This document shows, piece after piece, positions 17,260 through 30,966 of a stretch of DNA of 64,000 bases; within the stretch, counting starts at the first letter, position 1; each line of letters starts with the position of its first letter. The notes beneath the pieces are model-generated. The model was not told the DNA's origin and made no database searches. It saw nothing but the letters and a program-made list of their open reading frames with translations. Position numbers and translations under genes: made by a program. This DNA comes from Triplophysa rosa (lineage: Eukaryota > Chordata > Actinopteri > Cypriniformes > Nemacheilidae), in NCBI RefSeq assembly GCF_024868665.1, contig NC_079898.1:9161200-9225199 (forward strand). Direction: 5' to 3'.

Positions 17260-17878
17260 GTAAAATATCAATATTAAGACCAAAACCACTGTGATGGTAA
17301 CTGTGAGGCTAAATGTTGAATGTAGCTGTCATTGTGGATCCTAAATCAACCACAGCCTCTAATGATATTACTGTGTTTTGGACAGGTATCAGTTTCACCT
17401 TTTCAAAATGCCTATTTTAGATGAAGCAAACATCTACAAATTATGTTAATTTGAAACTAACTAACATAAATTATGTGTAATCTTTTGCAGTCTTTCAGAC
17501 CGTTTTATGCGTTTCCTGATATTACTGTCTTGACCCCAAAGCAATCTAGAATAATGGAAAGCTGCTGATACCTGGGGCTTGTTGCATTACTTTTTGCACA
17601 GAGGTTACTGCTTGTGTTGTGGTCTGGTCTGAGAACCAACCGACTAGTTACAAGACCACCTTAAGCTTTCTTACAAGGTTGATCATATAGTTTTGTGTTT
17701 TCATTAATGACTGCACCTCACTTCCTGAAATGGGTTTGTCAATTGCAGGATTTAAAATGAAAAAGTCCCTCCAGGAACAGGATTAAAGTGTCTTGATAAA
17801 ATTGTTTCTTCTCATATAGCTGTTTGAGTTGTTGTTGTTACATTTAAGTGTAAATGCACATTTCTACTTCCTCTCTAG

Positions 17879-17981
17879 ATACACTATGGTGGACAAGAAT
17901 ATATACATCGTTCAAGGGGAGATTTCTATTGTTGTTGCTGCTATCAAGAGGAACTCTAGATGGAGTACCCATACTCCTTTG
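17879..17981 (+). CDS. gbf1: gbf1 exon 2, first coding exon (residues 1-32; CDS from 17886)
   Basis: Acceptor TTCCTCTCTAG precedes a 7-nt 5' UTR piece and the ATG at 17886. Encodes [10 protein letters not shown] to THTPL and ends with donor TTG|GTAAGC in phase 0. The start is fixed by the family N-terminus. Confidence 0.96.
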
Positions 17982-20900
17982 GTAAGCTGCTCAGTTTAGC
18001 TTTGTTTAAAGATTTTACAGATCCTTACAGACCTATTGTCACAGATTTTTGCATGATAATCTGTAGTGTTTGAAATAACAGGTTTTTTGTGAGGCCACAT
18101 TCAGTGCCATTAAATCACCCAGGTGTCTTGAATCATATTTAAATAAACTGAAAATATTACATGCCCTTATTGTTGCTAAAAAAATATACAATTATTTACC
18201 TTAACAGGATGAAGAACAGGACCCACTACTCAATAGCTTCAGCAACCTGAAAGAGATCCTCAATAACATAAAAGGTTAGACATCATTTTATTTAGCATTA
18301 CGTTTGATGAATTTAAAATGCAGTTATTGAACCAAATATCTTGACCGGACCATTTTCAGCCACTTTCACGTTCTGTAATCACACCTGTCAAGGATGCAGT
18401 ATTGTTTACCTATGTTTATCCCAGTAATACAGATTTGTTTGATAGATGTCTTTCACACAAACAAAATATTAAATCGTGAAACAAATGATTTTTGCATTCG
18501 CTCACGGCACCATTTCATCTTTTCCTCCATTTGAGACCTTATTTGAACGACGCATGTCAGGTGGGACCAAACTAAACAGACTCATTTAGCATTCGCAAAA
18601 GTGCTTCTTTCCTGCTACAGAACGAAAGCGTATTTAACCAGGTGTGTGCTAAATTTCCTCAGAGGAAAGGGATGGCCTTTTCAAATCAGTCAATATTATC
18701 TTTCTCAATGTCTTACTATTGGGCTTGTTTGCCGCCTCATAATTTTTGGGGTCCCATGGAAACTATGTCAGTGTTTGTTCATTTAGTTATCCAAATGCCT
18801 CTTAATGAATTGGACGGCAAAGGTAAATGTTATGCTGTGTTGTGCAATTGTTCCTCTGTTCAAAAAGTAATGAAAATTCTCTCTTTCTTTGATGCTCCTG
18901 GTTATGAATCATGTTATAACAATCCCGAACTGCTCTTGAATTAAAAATGTAAAATTTATCCCCTCATTTTTATCCTCTTTCTCCTTATGACTGCTTAATT
19001 TTTTTCCTCCAAATGTTCAGTGAATCATATTCATCACTTACAGTACATCCACGACAGTGAAGTAAATCTTGTTTACAGAATTACTCAAATCTCAATGACC
19101 CGTGAGTAGGGCTCAACTAACTTCTGTATAACTTTCAGTGCAATGGATTGATTAAAACCAGTCCTTCAGGCTCAGGTGAAAGAGCCACCTCTCACCATCT
19201 CTGCTGCCATGACTTCCCTTTAGTAACTAAACGTCCTGCTCGACGTTCCTGGGCCCATTCATCATTGTGAATTTCTATGTGGGTATTAATGGAGGGGTGC
19301 GAGTTGATGAGACGTGCAGCGGCCTTCTGCTCTGTCTGCATGTCGTCATGCCTCTGTAATGGAAGCCCTGGACGGGGAGTCCTCTCTCTGGAGGATACTG
19401 CTGCTCTGAGATGGACAGGAGCACCTGTGTCTGGACCCGGAGAGAATCTGCCAAACTCCCCCTTCTGAACCACTGCAGAGGCCTTGTTAGTTCTCCTGCA
19501 CTGTGGAACAAGTGTTGGGTTTCATTCACCTACTTTATAATCTTTCATTAAGGATGTTAGCTTGTTTTTTAAGCCTGGTTAGGATGCAAAAATCATGAGT
19601 TAGGATATTCCTGAAAATATGGAACACGTCATTTGTGTTGTACATGTACATATTTTATATTGTACAGTTTTACTATAGCTGTATTCTTTGATGTTCTTAA
19701 TCTTCAACTGTGCTTATAAATACCAAACAGCCCAAACGTCACAGATAGTCTTGCTTTATTATTAATTTCTTGGCTGCAACCCTGTGTTCCTAAGTGTCTG
19801 GTGGGTGACGTGTGAATATTGCTCATTCGTTGCATAAACTCTCAGAATTTTTATGGGTAGCAAGAGTTTGATTGTGTTATTTTGGCACTGGATTGTCTTG
19901 AATTAATTTTATTGTATGTCTCTTAAACGGTGTTGGGTGGGCTTTAGTTGGCCAGCTGTCATCCAAATGAAAGCCTTGTAATTCCATTATCATTGTGGCT
20001 ATTTTATCATAGCCAACAACAAAAGCTACCGCCAAAGGAAATGTGGATTAGCCCCAAAGGTTTACTGGACACTTTCTCTGGCTTGATAAAGGTTTCATTC
20101 TCCTTCCTCTGCACCAGGCGTTTGACTGACAGGAACATGTGTCCTATGGCGGCAGAATGCAGCTGCAAGTATATCATCTGCAGTTTTGGTTGAGTAAATA
20201 TAGCAGGGAGTCTTGTCAACCCGAGAGATGGATTGTTCTGGGAAAGGAAGTGTTGTCTCCCCTTCCACCAAAATGTTCTTCTCTTGAATTTTTGGTTTTC
20301 TGAGACAGTTTCAGTCCTTTGTGTAGTATCTCGGAAACTTTAATGGGCTTTTTTTGCTCCCCCACTGACACACACCTGATGCAAGCAATGCATTGGTAAA
20401 CCAGTTTTTTTTTATAAACGGCATATTTTTCTACAAATTTGTGCCTAGATTTGAACTCAAGTATTTTTCATTTCCACTCATTTAGATTTTGCATTATATT
20501 AGCAAAATCATTTATATTAAATGAAAACGACCTTCTATTTCAGCAATGTAGTTTATGGTGAAACATACTATTGGGACAAGACCCCATTTATAGTAAAAAT
20601 GTTTTTATCTGGATAAAGTAGTTACAAGGTACTTCACTTAAGGCGTGCTCTTAAAAAAATGCTCTTTGACATTGTGAAGTACCTTATTTTAAGAATGTAC
20701 CTGCGTAATGGAATAATTTGGAATGCAGATTAATTTATACTCCTCTCAAAGTTTAAAAAGAAAAGGAATACTCTATAACTCTCTATAACTGTTATATTTA
20801 TATAAAATGTTTACAGAATGAATGTAAAGTACACTGCTCTGCTCTCTTGTGTTGCCAGCAGAAGGCACTCAGAGATGCTCTTGTTAATCCCCTATGGAAA

Positions 20901-23900
20901 TACAAACAAGCAACTTGGGCTGACAAATGGATGTCAGTGAGTTCTTGGGTTGTTTTTTTCTGGCAATAGCTTTTAGAGTCTTCGTTTGTTTTTAAATCCA
21001 CAAACACTTTGGGTTCTGGTGGTATTGAAAAAAGAGCTTTAGATCTTGTGTACTGCTTGTTGTATGACTGCTATACAGTATAGAGCTGTAAGAGAGATAT
21101 TCTAGCTATAAACCACGGTCGGTTTAACATCAAATTGAGATCTAGGATTCAGTATGAGGTCAAGTAATTCCCCTGGATATTTTTGATATCTGCTTTGTCG
21201 TACCATAGAAGCAGTAGGTAGAGGGATGGAAACGATGCATTGAATGAAGATGTCTTACCTGCTCACAGTATTCACACTATATACTGTCGTGAGCTCCAGC
21301 CTTAGTCCTTTAAAGCTTTGAATCTTTCTCGCAGCCTTCCTCCTCCCTAAGCATCAGAGGTCAGTTTTTGACAAGTCTGCAGAGGCAGCCGACAGACTAA
21401 ATCCTCTCATTTTTATTCATACAAATGCAGGTGTAAAGACGACACCCAATAGATCCAATACCAGAGCTTTGTTTGATTGACATCTCTCTTACTTACCCTG
21501 CGCTCATAGCCTTTCTTCTGATGTGGTACGGTTACACTGCCCATCAACTTATTCTTTACCAATATATGTCTGCATTTTGGGTCAATTAAAGATTTCACAT
21601 TTATAATTAAATAAATAAATTAAATATGATTTCTTGTGCAATCATTTTTGGTTTTATTACATTGAAGTAGGTAGCTGAATCGTTTTTTTTATATTTGAGA
21701 GTGATCCTCACAAATTTCTGTGACATGTTTTGACCCAAGATCAAGAGAAATAATTATAAAATGTTTATTTTGCTTTGGAAAATAAAACTTTGTGTTATGA
21801 GCATTTTTTGCATTGTGAAACTGCTTTTATCACAGTTAAGCACAAGTGAAATTCTGCAGTTCACAATCCACAACAAAATGCAACAAACACGTTTGATTTT
21901 GGGGTTGATCATGACCTGGACACGTTGTTGTGAGATTCATTCTTGTAGTTTGCTCTTGTGCCTCCGTTTTAACATACATATTATGTGTACTCAAGCTGAA
22001 GGTCAAGTGCGAGCATGCTGTCCCAGCAAGGGTTTCTCCGTGGGCATGTGGGAATATCCTGCTCTCTTGAGGCCCTGTGGACTCTTCTGCCATTTGATAT
22101 CTGCATGTATATCATACCCCAAATGAACTGCAGGAATGTTGTCCGGTCAACACTGAGAAAAGAGCAGAGTCATACGTCTGAGGGGAACGCCACATATGCA
22201 TACATGTTTACTTATGATGGCATGTACAATGAAGAAATGTCCCTTTGTGCATAAATAAATACTGTGTATGTAGAGAAAGTACCCTACAAAGGCAACTTCA
22301 CTTGCAGAGTGTGGAACCTAGTAAAATTACTTGAAATATTTGTATTTGTCATTTTCTCATGAGCTTTTTTGAAGTTACAACCCATTATTCTCTCGAAAAA
22401 GCAACAAAATTGACTCAAGATACTAATCCACATGATAAAGGAGGTCTTGAATGTCCCAAAAATATCAATAACTCATTTTCAGCCAAAAACAAAGTTACTG
22501 CCTTTTGCCTTTGCAGGGCAATTTTTTTGTGCTGATAAGCAAAAATGGTTCCTAGCTTTGTTTCTACAGTCTGCAAGCAAAAAAACACACACATGGGGGT
22601 CGGCCAATCATGTCCTTGGTAACATCATCTGAGACGGCAAACAAATAGTAAGTAGAGCGTTCTCAATATTGAATGTGATGATTGCTCCAGCAAGGACATC
22701 ACTTAACGTTTTAAATTACAGAATAACATGGAAAGAATGTGAGGTTCTGCTTGATGAACTGATCCTTTACGATGACCCATATGATTATTTATGTGTACTG
22801 TGCATGAAGGAAGTTTGGGTAAAAAAAACTGTAACCACGTTGTTTTGTGTGTCACAGGCATTTTATTTGAATGCAATGAAGTATTAACTAATTTATCGGT
22901 CAAGCTCTTATGGGCATATTTTGATGCATACATAACATCGATTAAGCGTTCAATGTGTAAACGTTTATATTCAATATCATTAACCGTCAAAGCTCAAGGT
23001 TTCAAGGTTGGGTATCTCTCACAATGTGAAAGTCAAAAAGATGAGAGAGGAGCCTAACCTGAATAGCATAAGTTTTCCTGGAAGGAATTTACAACTGCTG
23101 TCCCCTGAGGAGGAAGGTCTCCTTCTATTACACCAAATCTGGCGTCCCGGGTTTCCATCACAAAACAATCATCAAGCGTCCCCAAGTCATCCTTGCCGCA
23201 TTCATCTGTCCATCTTAAAGAGAGATGAAAGTGCACGGGATGCACCACTTGTTAATGTTCTGACCTTGCAACCGATCTAGCGTGTAGCTCATTTCTGTGA
23301 ATTGTTGGCGAGCCTGAATAGTTGTTTATAGAAAAGTTAGTACACTGTGTGGTCGATTGAGTTGTAGTGCAAATTTCCATCTGTTCGAACGTAAACAGTA
23401 CCGTAATAAAAACGGAGGCCTATTTGTGATATGTATAGTTTACTATACAGTAATGAATCGACATGTAATTTAGATTGTTGTGCTTGGAAGTCGTGGCCGT
23501 CCCTAGTTTCTTGTGTGTAGGTGTGTTGAAGTGTTGCTTTAGCACTGTAAATCCAGGGTACATGCTTCATATGCAAGTTATCCATCCCTGTGGTAAGTTT
23601 AACATCCCGCAGCATTGTGCCGGTGTCACTCGGGGTGGCAGCGTGCTCATCATGGCCTCTGTCCCACTGCAATAAAATGCACCATAAGTCGTGATGATGG
23701 ATGCTTGTCTCCTCTCTGCCAAGCATCCACCCAGTGCTAGTTAGTAGCTGTAAATCTGGCCAGTTAAGACTGCTCTAACCGGGGACTGACAGTCGGGGCT
23801 TAGGCCCGGTGTTAGGTGGGGATGCAACTGTTGTCCTGTTTCAGAGCCTTTCAACAATGTGCTGAGTGCATGCAGGGGCACACAACTATTAATCATTCCA

Positions 23901-26900
23901 TGGCTGTGAAAGTCTCGTAGGTAGGGTACGTGTGGATGGTGGAGGTTGGGGTGGGGGGAGTGTGTGTATATACTAGGGATGTACGATAAATTATCGGCCA
24001 TATCGGCTTAAATTTTATTATCGGCCGATACAGATAACAATAAAAATCACCATTTATCGGCCGATAATAAAATTTAAGCCGATATATTATAGCCGATAAA
24101 TCATTTCCTCTGGTTAAACTTCTTCAGCTGCACGCTGCTCACAGTTAAAAAACAGTACAGTACAGTACAGTATCTTTCTGTCGTGGTCATTTGACAAAAA
24201 TGTCAAAGCATTTTTGATGTAGTTACAGTATGTAGATAAAGTATTTATAAATGTGAAAATTATAGGAACAAAAGCATATTGTCTGAATGCTTTCTGTTTT
24301 GAGAACTGTTAGACATGCGGCTATAAAGAAACATTTTCTGGGTTGCTCTGGAAGAACATCTATAATAAAGGTTAAAGAATTGTTAACTAGTGTAAAGTAG
24401 GCATGGTACATGATTTTCAGGGGAAAAAAAGAGAACTAATGGTTACCTTGTTTTCTACAGTCAATGTTTTCAAATAAAAGCAGTTGTCCACCTTTTGCCT
24501 TTTGTTTCAGTCTTAGGGAATTTTATATTAATATTTAGATACTGTATATTGGTTATCGGCTTCCAATGTTAAAATAATTATCGGTTATCATTATCAGCCA
24601 ATATATACTGAAGGGAACAGAGGACCAGATATTAGGGGAGCGTTTTAAACGGAACCATTTGGACCGGTACATCTGTCTAATTTCCTATTTCATTGATAGA
24701 GCACACCAATAGACATACTGTGTTGCTTGTGATGTGATGCTTGGGAAAAATTGATTTGTACTTGATGCTCTTTGAACAGACGGCCTTCTTCTGTGGAGAG
24801 TGGTGAAGACATGCTAATTGACTCAAGTTACACTGGCAGCTTTTGTTGTGAGGTCTGCAGTAATCCCTCATCAGCACAGCAGATGATGATGAACAAACAA
24901 CACCGCTTAATTACTTTCTGCCATCTGAATTAATATTGCTCTCATGTAAACACAGGTTCTGCTGATCTGTGTGCAGTTTTTTAAATGCGTCATGAAATGT
25001 CCTTCAAACCAGCTTTGAGGCATGAGAATATATGTATATGATTGCATTGTGAAATCATTGAAATTAACCACATTCTCATTCTTGTATTGGCTCCAAATAG
25101 TTTAGTTTTATTATTCGGTTTCCCCAACATAAATGCATTTGATTGTTTAACACAGTGGTTTTCAAACTTTATGATGCCAAGGACCCGCAAATAGGATGAA
25201 CCTTTTGTGAGGGACCCCCTATCTAAAATGCATATCGTTGCTGTCCTTCTGAAACCTTGTATGTCCAAATTCACAGTTTTTCAGAATATGGAAAAAACAC
25301 TGTACTTTTTCAATGATTAAATACTGTGTTGTCAAAGTTGACAAGCACTTTTTCATGCCTTTTTATTGGTTAGATGTTTGCAAAACCCAGTGACAAACAT
25401 AAAGGGTAACTAACAATATAGGACAAAAATATGACAAAATATGGAGATATGAGGTTTTGGAAGAACAGCAGTCATCCAAATGCTGTGTGTGTAAAGAAAC
25501 GTTTAAAATTAGTTAGATAAATAGTAAATATGATATTTTAAAGACAATATATTGTTTCCAAACGTAAATAATTGGCACTACTGTCTCTTTGGAAACTATC
25601 ATATGCATGTAGCAAAAAGCAGATAAACACTTAGAAACGAAACGATAATAATGTTCAGTAGCCTTGATAATTTGTGCTTAATTTTTTCCCTGTAGATTTC
25701 CAGGGACCCTGGCAATCTTCAGGAGGCCCCCTTATTTAACGAATTTGACAATTTAAGTAAATTTGATTTGATTTGATTTGTTTTGTTATAATGGGAAATG
25801 GGGCTAGTATTTTACACATCCTTTTTGACAGTTTATGATTCAGTGTTTATTCAAAGTATTTATTTTGAAATAAAACTCCTTATAGTGATAGACCGATATA
25901 TTGGCCGATATTTGGAATTCTTTATTATCGGCATCGGCTAATATATTTTTACAAATGGACAATATTTTTTCAGTTTGGCCGCCATACAGTACATTACCAT
26001 TTTATTCATAAAATGCCACTGTAAAGCAGGCATTTTCCACTTAGTAATGTAATTTGACCACAGTAAAATATGTCGTGTTAGGTGGATGAGATACAAAAAT
26101 AATATGCTTAAATTGCTATATTGTATTCATATTAAGCTATGTTTAGCTGTCCACAATTAATGTAATGTCATGTGTGGACCTTTTCATGTTTAAGTCTATT
26201 ACTAACTAGGCACGTAATATACAAATTTGGTTGTGTTTGAAATCTTGCAGGTTTCTCAGCAGTTCTGCAGTCTTAATGTGAGATGTCAGACATAATCTGC
26301 AGAAGTAGGGGTGTAACGATACGCTTGGCTCACAATTCAATGCGATACACGATACTGGGTTTATGATTACGATTGCATCACGATATTAGTAAAAAAAAAA
26401 AAAGAAACTGACTTATGTTTCCCCAAAACATTAACAATTTTTTTGTCAAATTTGTTATTTTGTTAAAGAATTGACAATATTCAAGGTTTAATTCAACCAT
26501 TTTTATGTAAACTAAACTTCATTTAAAAATATATTGCAGGGCTCCAGACTGCGCCTAAAACGGTCACATTTGCGACCAAAAATATTAATTTGCGTGTGAT
26601 ATGTTTGGGGAAATCGCAACTGGCGACCGTGCAAATTTACTCATTTTTAAAGTGTTTCCAACGGAAGTGCCACACTTTTTAAAAAACCCCTGGCTAGCGA
26701 GAGAGAGCTGTGCAGGTCTCAGGGAAGGTGCACTCCCCGACCTCAAGTGGTGTTCTAGCGACAGACGCGGACGACTCCCATGCCGGACCGAAGCCTGGTT
26801 CGAGGTCCCCTAGTTGCAGGAGCTGTGCGAGTGACTGGTTACACAAGCAGTTTCCCGCACTCAGCGACGGCGCTCTGCTCTTCGTTAATTCCACACTCAG

Positions 26901-29900
26901 CATACCAAGGCACCACGGAATAAGCACTCGCAGATCTCCGCAGAAATCTGTGGAATTCTGTTGACTTTAGCACTTGTTATTGACAAGTAGACACACACAA
27001 TGTGAGCGTGTTAGTAGTATGCAATGTTTGCTGTGACAGATTTTAATGAGCCTGAGGATGAACAATGTGATATTTGAGACGTTTAAAACTAATCGCGGAG
27101 AAGTTCAGGTAACGTATTTGTTATAAGACACCACTGTATCATTTCAAATCCGTTCACAGCAAGAATGAACGACAGGTGAATTCCTCGCTAAGTTTTATTT
27201 GAAGTTATCCTTAAGTTGTGTTGTAAACATGCAGAAAAGTGTCATTATTACAAACTAAAATCAACATAATAATGTAACAAGCCCTTTCTTAATAATAAAA
27301 TAAAATATATAGCCGACTTTTTCTTACAGTATACTATATAAATATGGTTTGACATGCACCTTTTCTGTTGGTTCAAATGAATTCAGAGGAATTTGGTCAG
27401 GTGTATTCAGAGTTTAATCAGTCTTAGCATCAACCAATAACACATCTCTGCCACTTTTTAAGTAAGCAGAACCAAATCTGCTGTTATCTGCCTTTAAATG
27501 CGTAGACAGGCACATTTAAAACTATTCTGTGGAATTCTGCAGATTTTTCCCAAATTTTAGGGTGGAATTAACAAAAAAGTCTGCAGATTCCGTATGACCC
27601 TGCTTATGAGGGAAAACAACTTGAAAGAAAAACTTTGTGTGCAAAACCTATGAGAGGGAAGATTTACACACAACAGGATAACTAAAAGTATGTGATTAAA
27701 AAAAGTTCATGTTATGTGGCTCTTAAAAAAATAATTTGGCGCCTGCTTTTTCCCCTATAGGAGCCAATGGCTCCTTAACTGATTTTTTTGTCTGAAGCCC
27801 TGTATTGCCATAGTCTACGATACATATCTATATAGCTCTACGATACATATCTTAATGTTTTTGTACTGCGATATACGATATTTTGATATATTGTTACACC
27901 CCTAAGCAGAAGGATTTAGGATTTCTGTGCAGATGTGTTGGATTGCTCTTTAATGTTCTGTTAAGCATATTCGTATGAGGTGGTAATTGGTTCAGGGTCG
28001 GAAGACTTGTGGCAGATGCCTGCACACGCTGTTACCACAGAAGGAGAGGGCATTGGCCTCATATAACTGCTGAGGACATTCATAAAGCAAGGGGTATTAA
28101 GGTGGGTTCGGGCAGTTTCAACACCTCTGCCTTCATCCCTCAACGCTGATGAGGGTCCACTCTAAAAACAACCCACATCATAGCGTGCTGACATGTTGAT
28201 GGGAGAGTCTGTCTTTCCAGGATTGACAAAATAACCAGGTATGTGTAGTTTTTGGAAGCGCCAAGTGCCGGCGTTCATTGTGCAGTTCAGGCTGGTGCTA
28301 TCTTTAACCAGCACAAGGCTGGGGTAAATTTAGCAAAGGGTGAATGACTCAGTTGCCGTTTTTTCTGGGTTGTTTTTATCTGCTGTTTTGGTGCTGTCTC
28401 GAACCACCACGGGATCATATCTGATCAGTCATTTTGAAGAAAGGCAGTTTGCATTCTTGTCATAACATACAAGGTCCAGTAGACTTGCTTTTGTGTCCTC
28501 TTGAATCCCTGTAAGCCAGTAAGGTGCCAAGTTAAGACTAAGAATTAAACCATATGTTGGTTCCGTTTATTGAGCTTTAAGTCAAGTATGAAGTCAGACA
28601 GTGGTCTAAATCAGTTAAATATCAAGTCTCTTGAATTGTTGAACTATGCTGAAAAGACGGAACTTGCGACCACAGTTGTTTAACTATGCTTTTGGGAAAC
28701 GCACCCCAGACCGATAACCAAACACAGTCCAGAAGTTAACTTCAGGTGTGTCCGATAAAACGTCTATATCATGTTATATATTGAGTTAATATTTTCACAA
28801 TATTTTTAGCTGTGGCATTTTAGGAAAAAAGCCATCATGTGTAATGTTTAATCACAGTGACTACGTTTACATGAACCCTCATAATGCGATTCTAATAGGA
28901 TTTTGGCAAAATTGCAATTACATTTGTAAATGCAATAATTCGATTTATATAAAAAAGCTCATAATCGCAGTAAGCATAATTGAAGTAGCATATAGCCGGT
29001 TTTATAGCCGGTTCGCAATATGAAGGCATGTAAACACCTTAATCGAATTTATGCTGCTCTGACCAAGGTGCGCATGTGCTTCTGTCATGTATCTTAAAGG
29101 GATACTTCACCCAAAAATGAAAAATCTGTCATCATTTACTCACCTTCGAGTTGTTTATCTTAATAAATTTCTTTGTTCTGATGAACACAGAGAAATATAT
29201 TTGGAAGAATGCTTATAACCAGACAGATTTTGCCCCCCATTGACTCCCATTGTAGGAAAAATTACTTTATCATTATTTTTGTTCTGTTGAACACAAAATA
29301 TATTTTGAAGAATGTAGGACAGCAAACAGTTTAGGGTCACTTTTGAGTACCATTTTTTCCCCTACTATGGTAGTCAATGGGGGGGCAAAATCTGTCTGGT
29401 TCAGAGCATGTGAGCGGAGTACGCGAAATATAGTCCGAGTGGGTTTTTATCCAAAGGCCGGAACGATCGTTCTGTCTCGCTCCGGTTCCGCTCTGATTCT
29501 GCTCACACCACGAGTCTAGGGCATGCACAAATCCACCCAGAATTCACCTGTGCCTTCAACAATTAACAAAACTGTCAGCCTACACTTCAAAAATTGTTCG
29601 TTGTGAAGGAGAGATGTCTGGTGTAAACACAAGCATAGCAGTGGCGATCCATGACTTTTCTTCAGGGGAAGCAGTAATGCGAATCTCGGCAAAACATGTA
29701 TTTAGCCTGTCATGTGTGTGTCGCATCATGTCAAAATACGTACCTGCTGCAAATGCATCGAAAGGGTTTTTAATAAAAGAGACACTCGCTTTTGCTAGAT
29801 ACTTGCTTAGTCTCATGTGTAATCAGAGTTAAGTGTTAACGCAGTGTCTTCTGAACGCGAGCATCTCTTTTATCATAAACCCTTTCGACTCGTCTACAGC

Positions 29901-30923
29901 AGGCACATATTTTGACATGATGCGTGATGCACATAGGTTCACGTGAAGCACTGAACACGTATTTTGAATTCCAGCTTCCCCTGAAGAGGATCGAGGCACT
30001 GATCACAGCTGAAGCATAGACTAGAATGACCGCGATCAGTTCCGCTAGCCGCGTCGGAGCCGTAACGTGCCGCAGATGCATGCGGTGTAAACGAGGGGTA
30101 AGGCTTCGGTTGAAACGGCAGGTGTTAGGCATGCAGAGGAATTTTTTATTTGAGCGAGGAGCGATTTCACCGTAGCGGGATGAAATTTTAGCTGAGTGGG
30201 GAGCGGAATTGAGCGGAGCGGTATGATGCGACTGAGCGGTGGAGCGGGGGGAGCAAACATGGTTAGAGCATGGCGTTAGCAATGCCAAGGTCTTGGGTTT
30301 GATCCCAGGGGATTGCACATAGTCAGAAACAAATGTATAATCCAATGCAATGTAAGACGCTTTGGATAAAAGCGTCTGCCAAATGCAAAAATGTAAGTGT
30401 AAACTATAAGTTTAATTTGTTTCATAAAGTACAAGATGGTTTTATTATGCCTACATTTATTTCTATTTTGTGTTTTTAAAGTCACCTTTGCTAGGTGTAG
30501 AGAGATCAGACGTTCACTGACTGCGTGCTGTGCCGAAAGAGGAATAGCGTACGATAATGGTGTCTGATTTCTTGGAGGACAAAGGTTGAACGTAACGTTA
30601 GAGCGAGAGTGGAGAATTCTCAAATTTTATTGACAATGGAGAGACCTGTGATGTTAAGAGGCTTCTCTTTTTGCAGGGCTGTCAGGCTGGAGAAATCAAA
30701 GCACACAGCAGACCAGCAGTACACTAAGCCCTGGTAGAGGGGGAATGGTCTGGGATGGGGGGTTTGCAGAAATAAGGGCCAATATTAGTATTTCACATGC
30801 AGCGCCTTGCTTGTGTGGCGTTCAGATCCTAAGCCTAGGGCGTCCCTGTGTGAATCCCAGACTGCCTTTATGGACTGAGCTAATAAACCTTTCCACACAC
30901 ATGCGCACACGCACGCACGCATG

Positions 30924-30966
<43 letters not shown>

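Noticed and set aside
30255..30310. tRNA gene
   Set aside because: A- and B-box-like motifs are present, but the tail is that of a SINE and no acceptor stem pairs.
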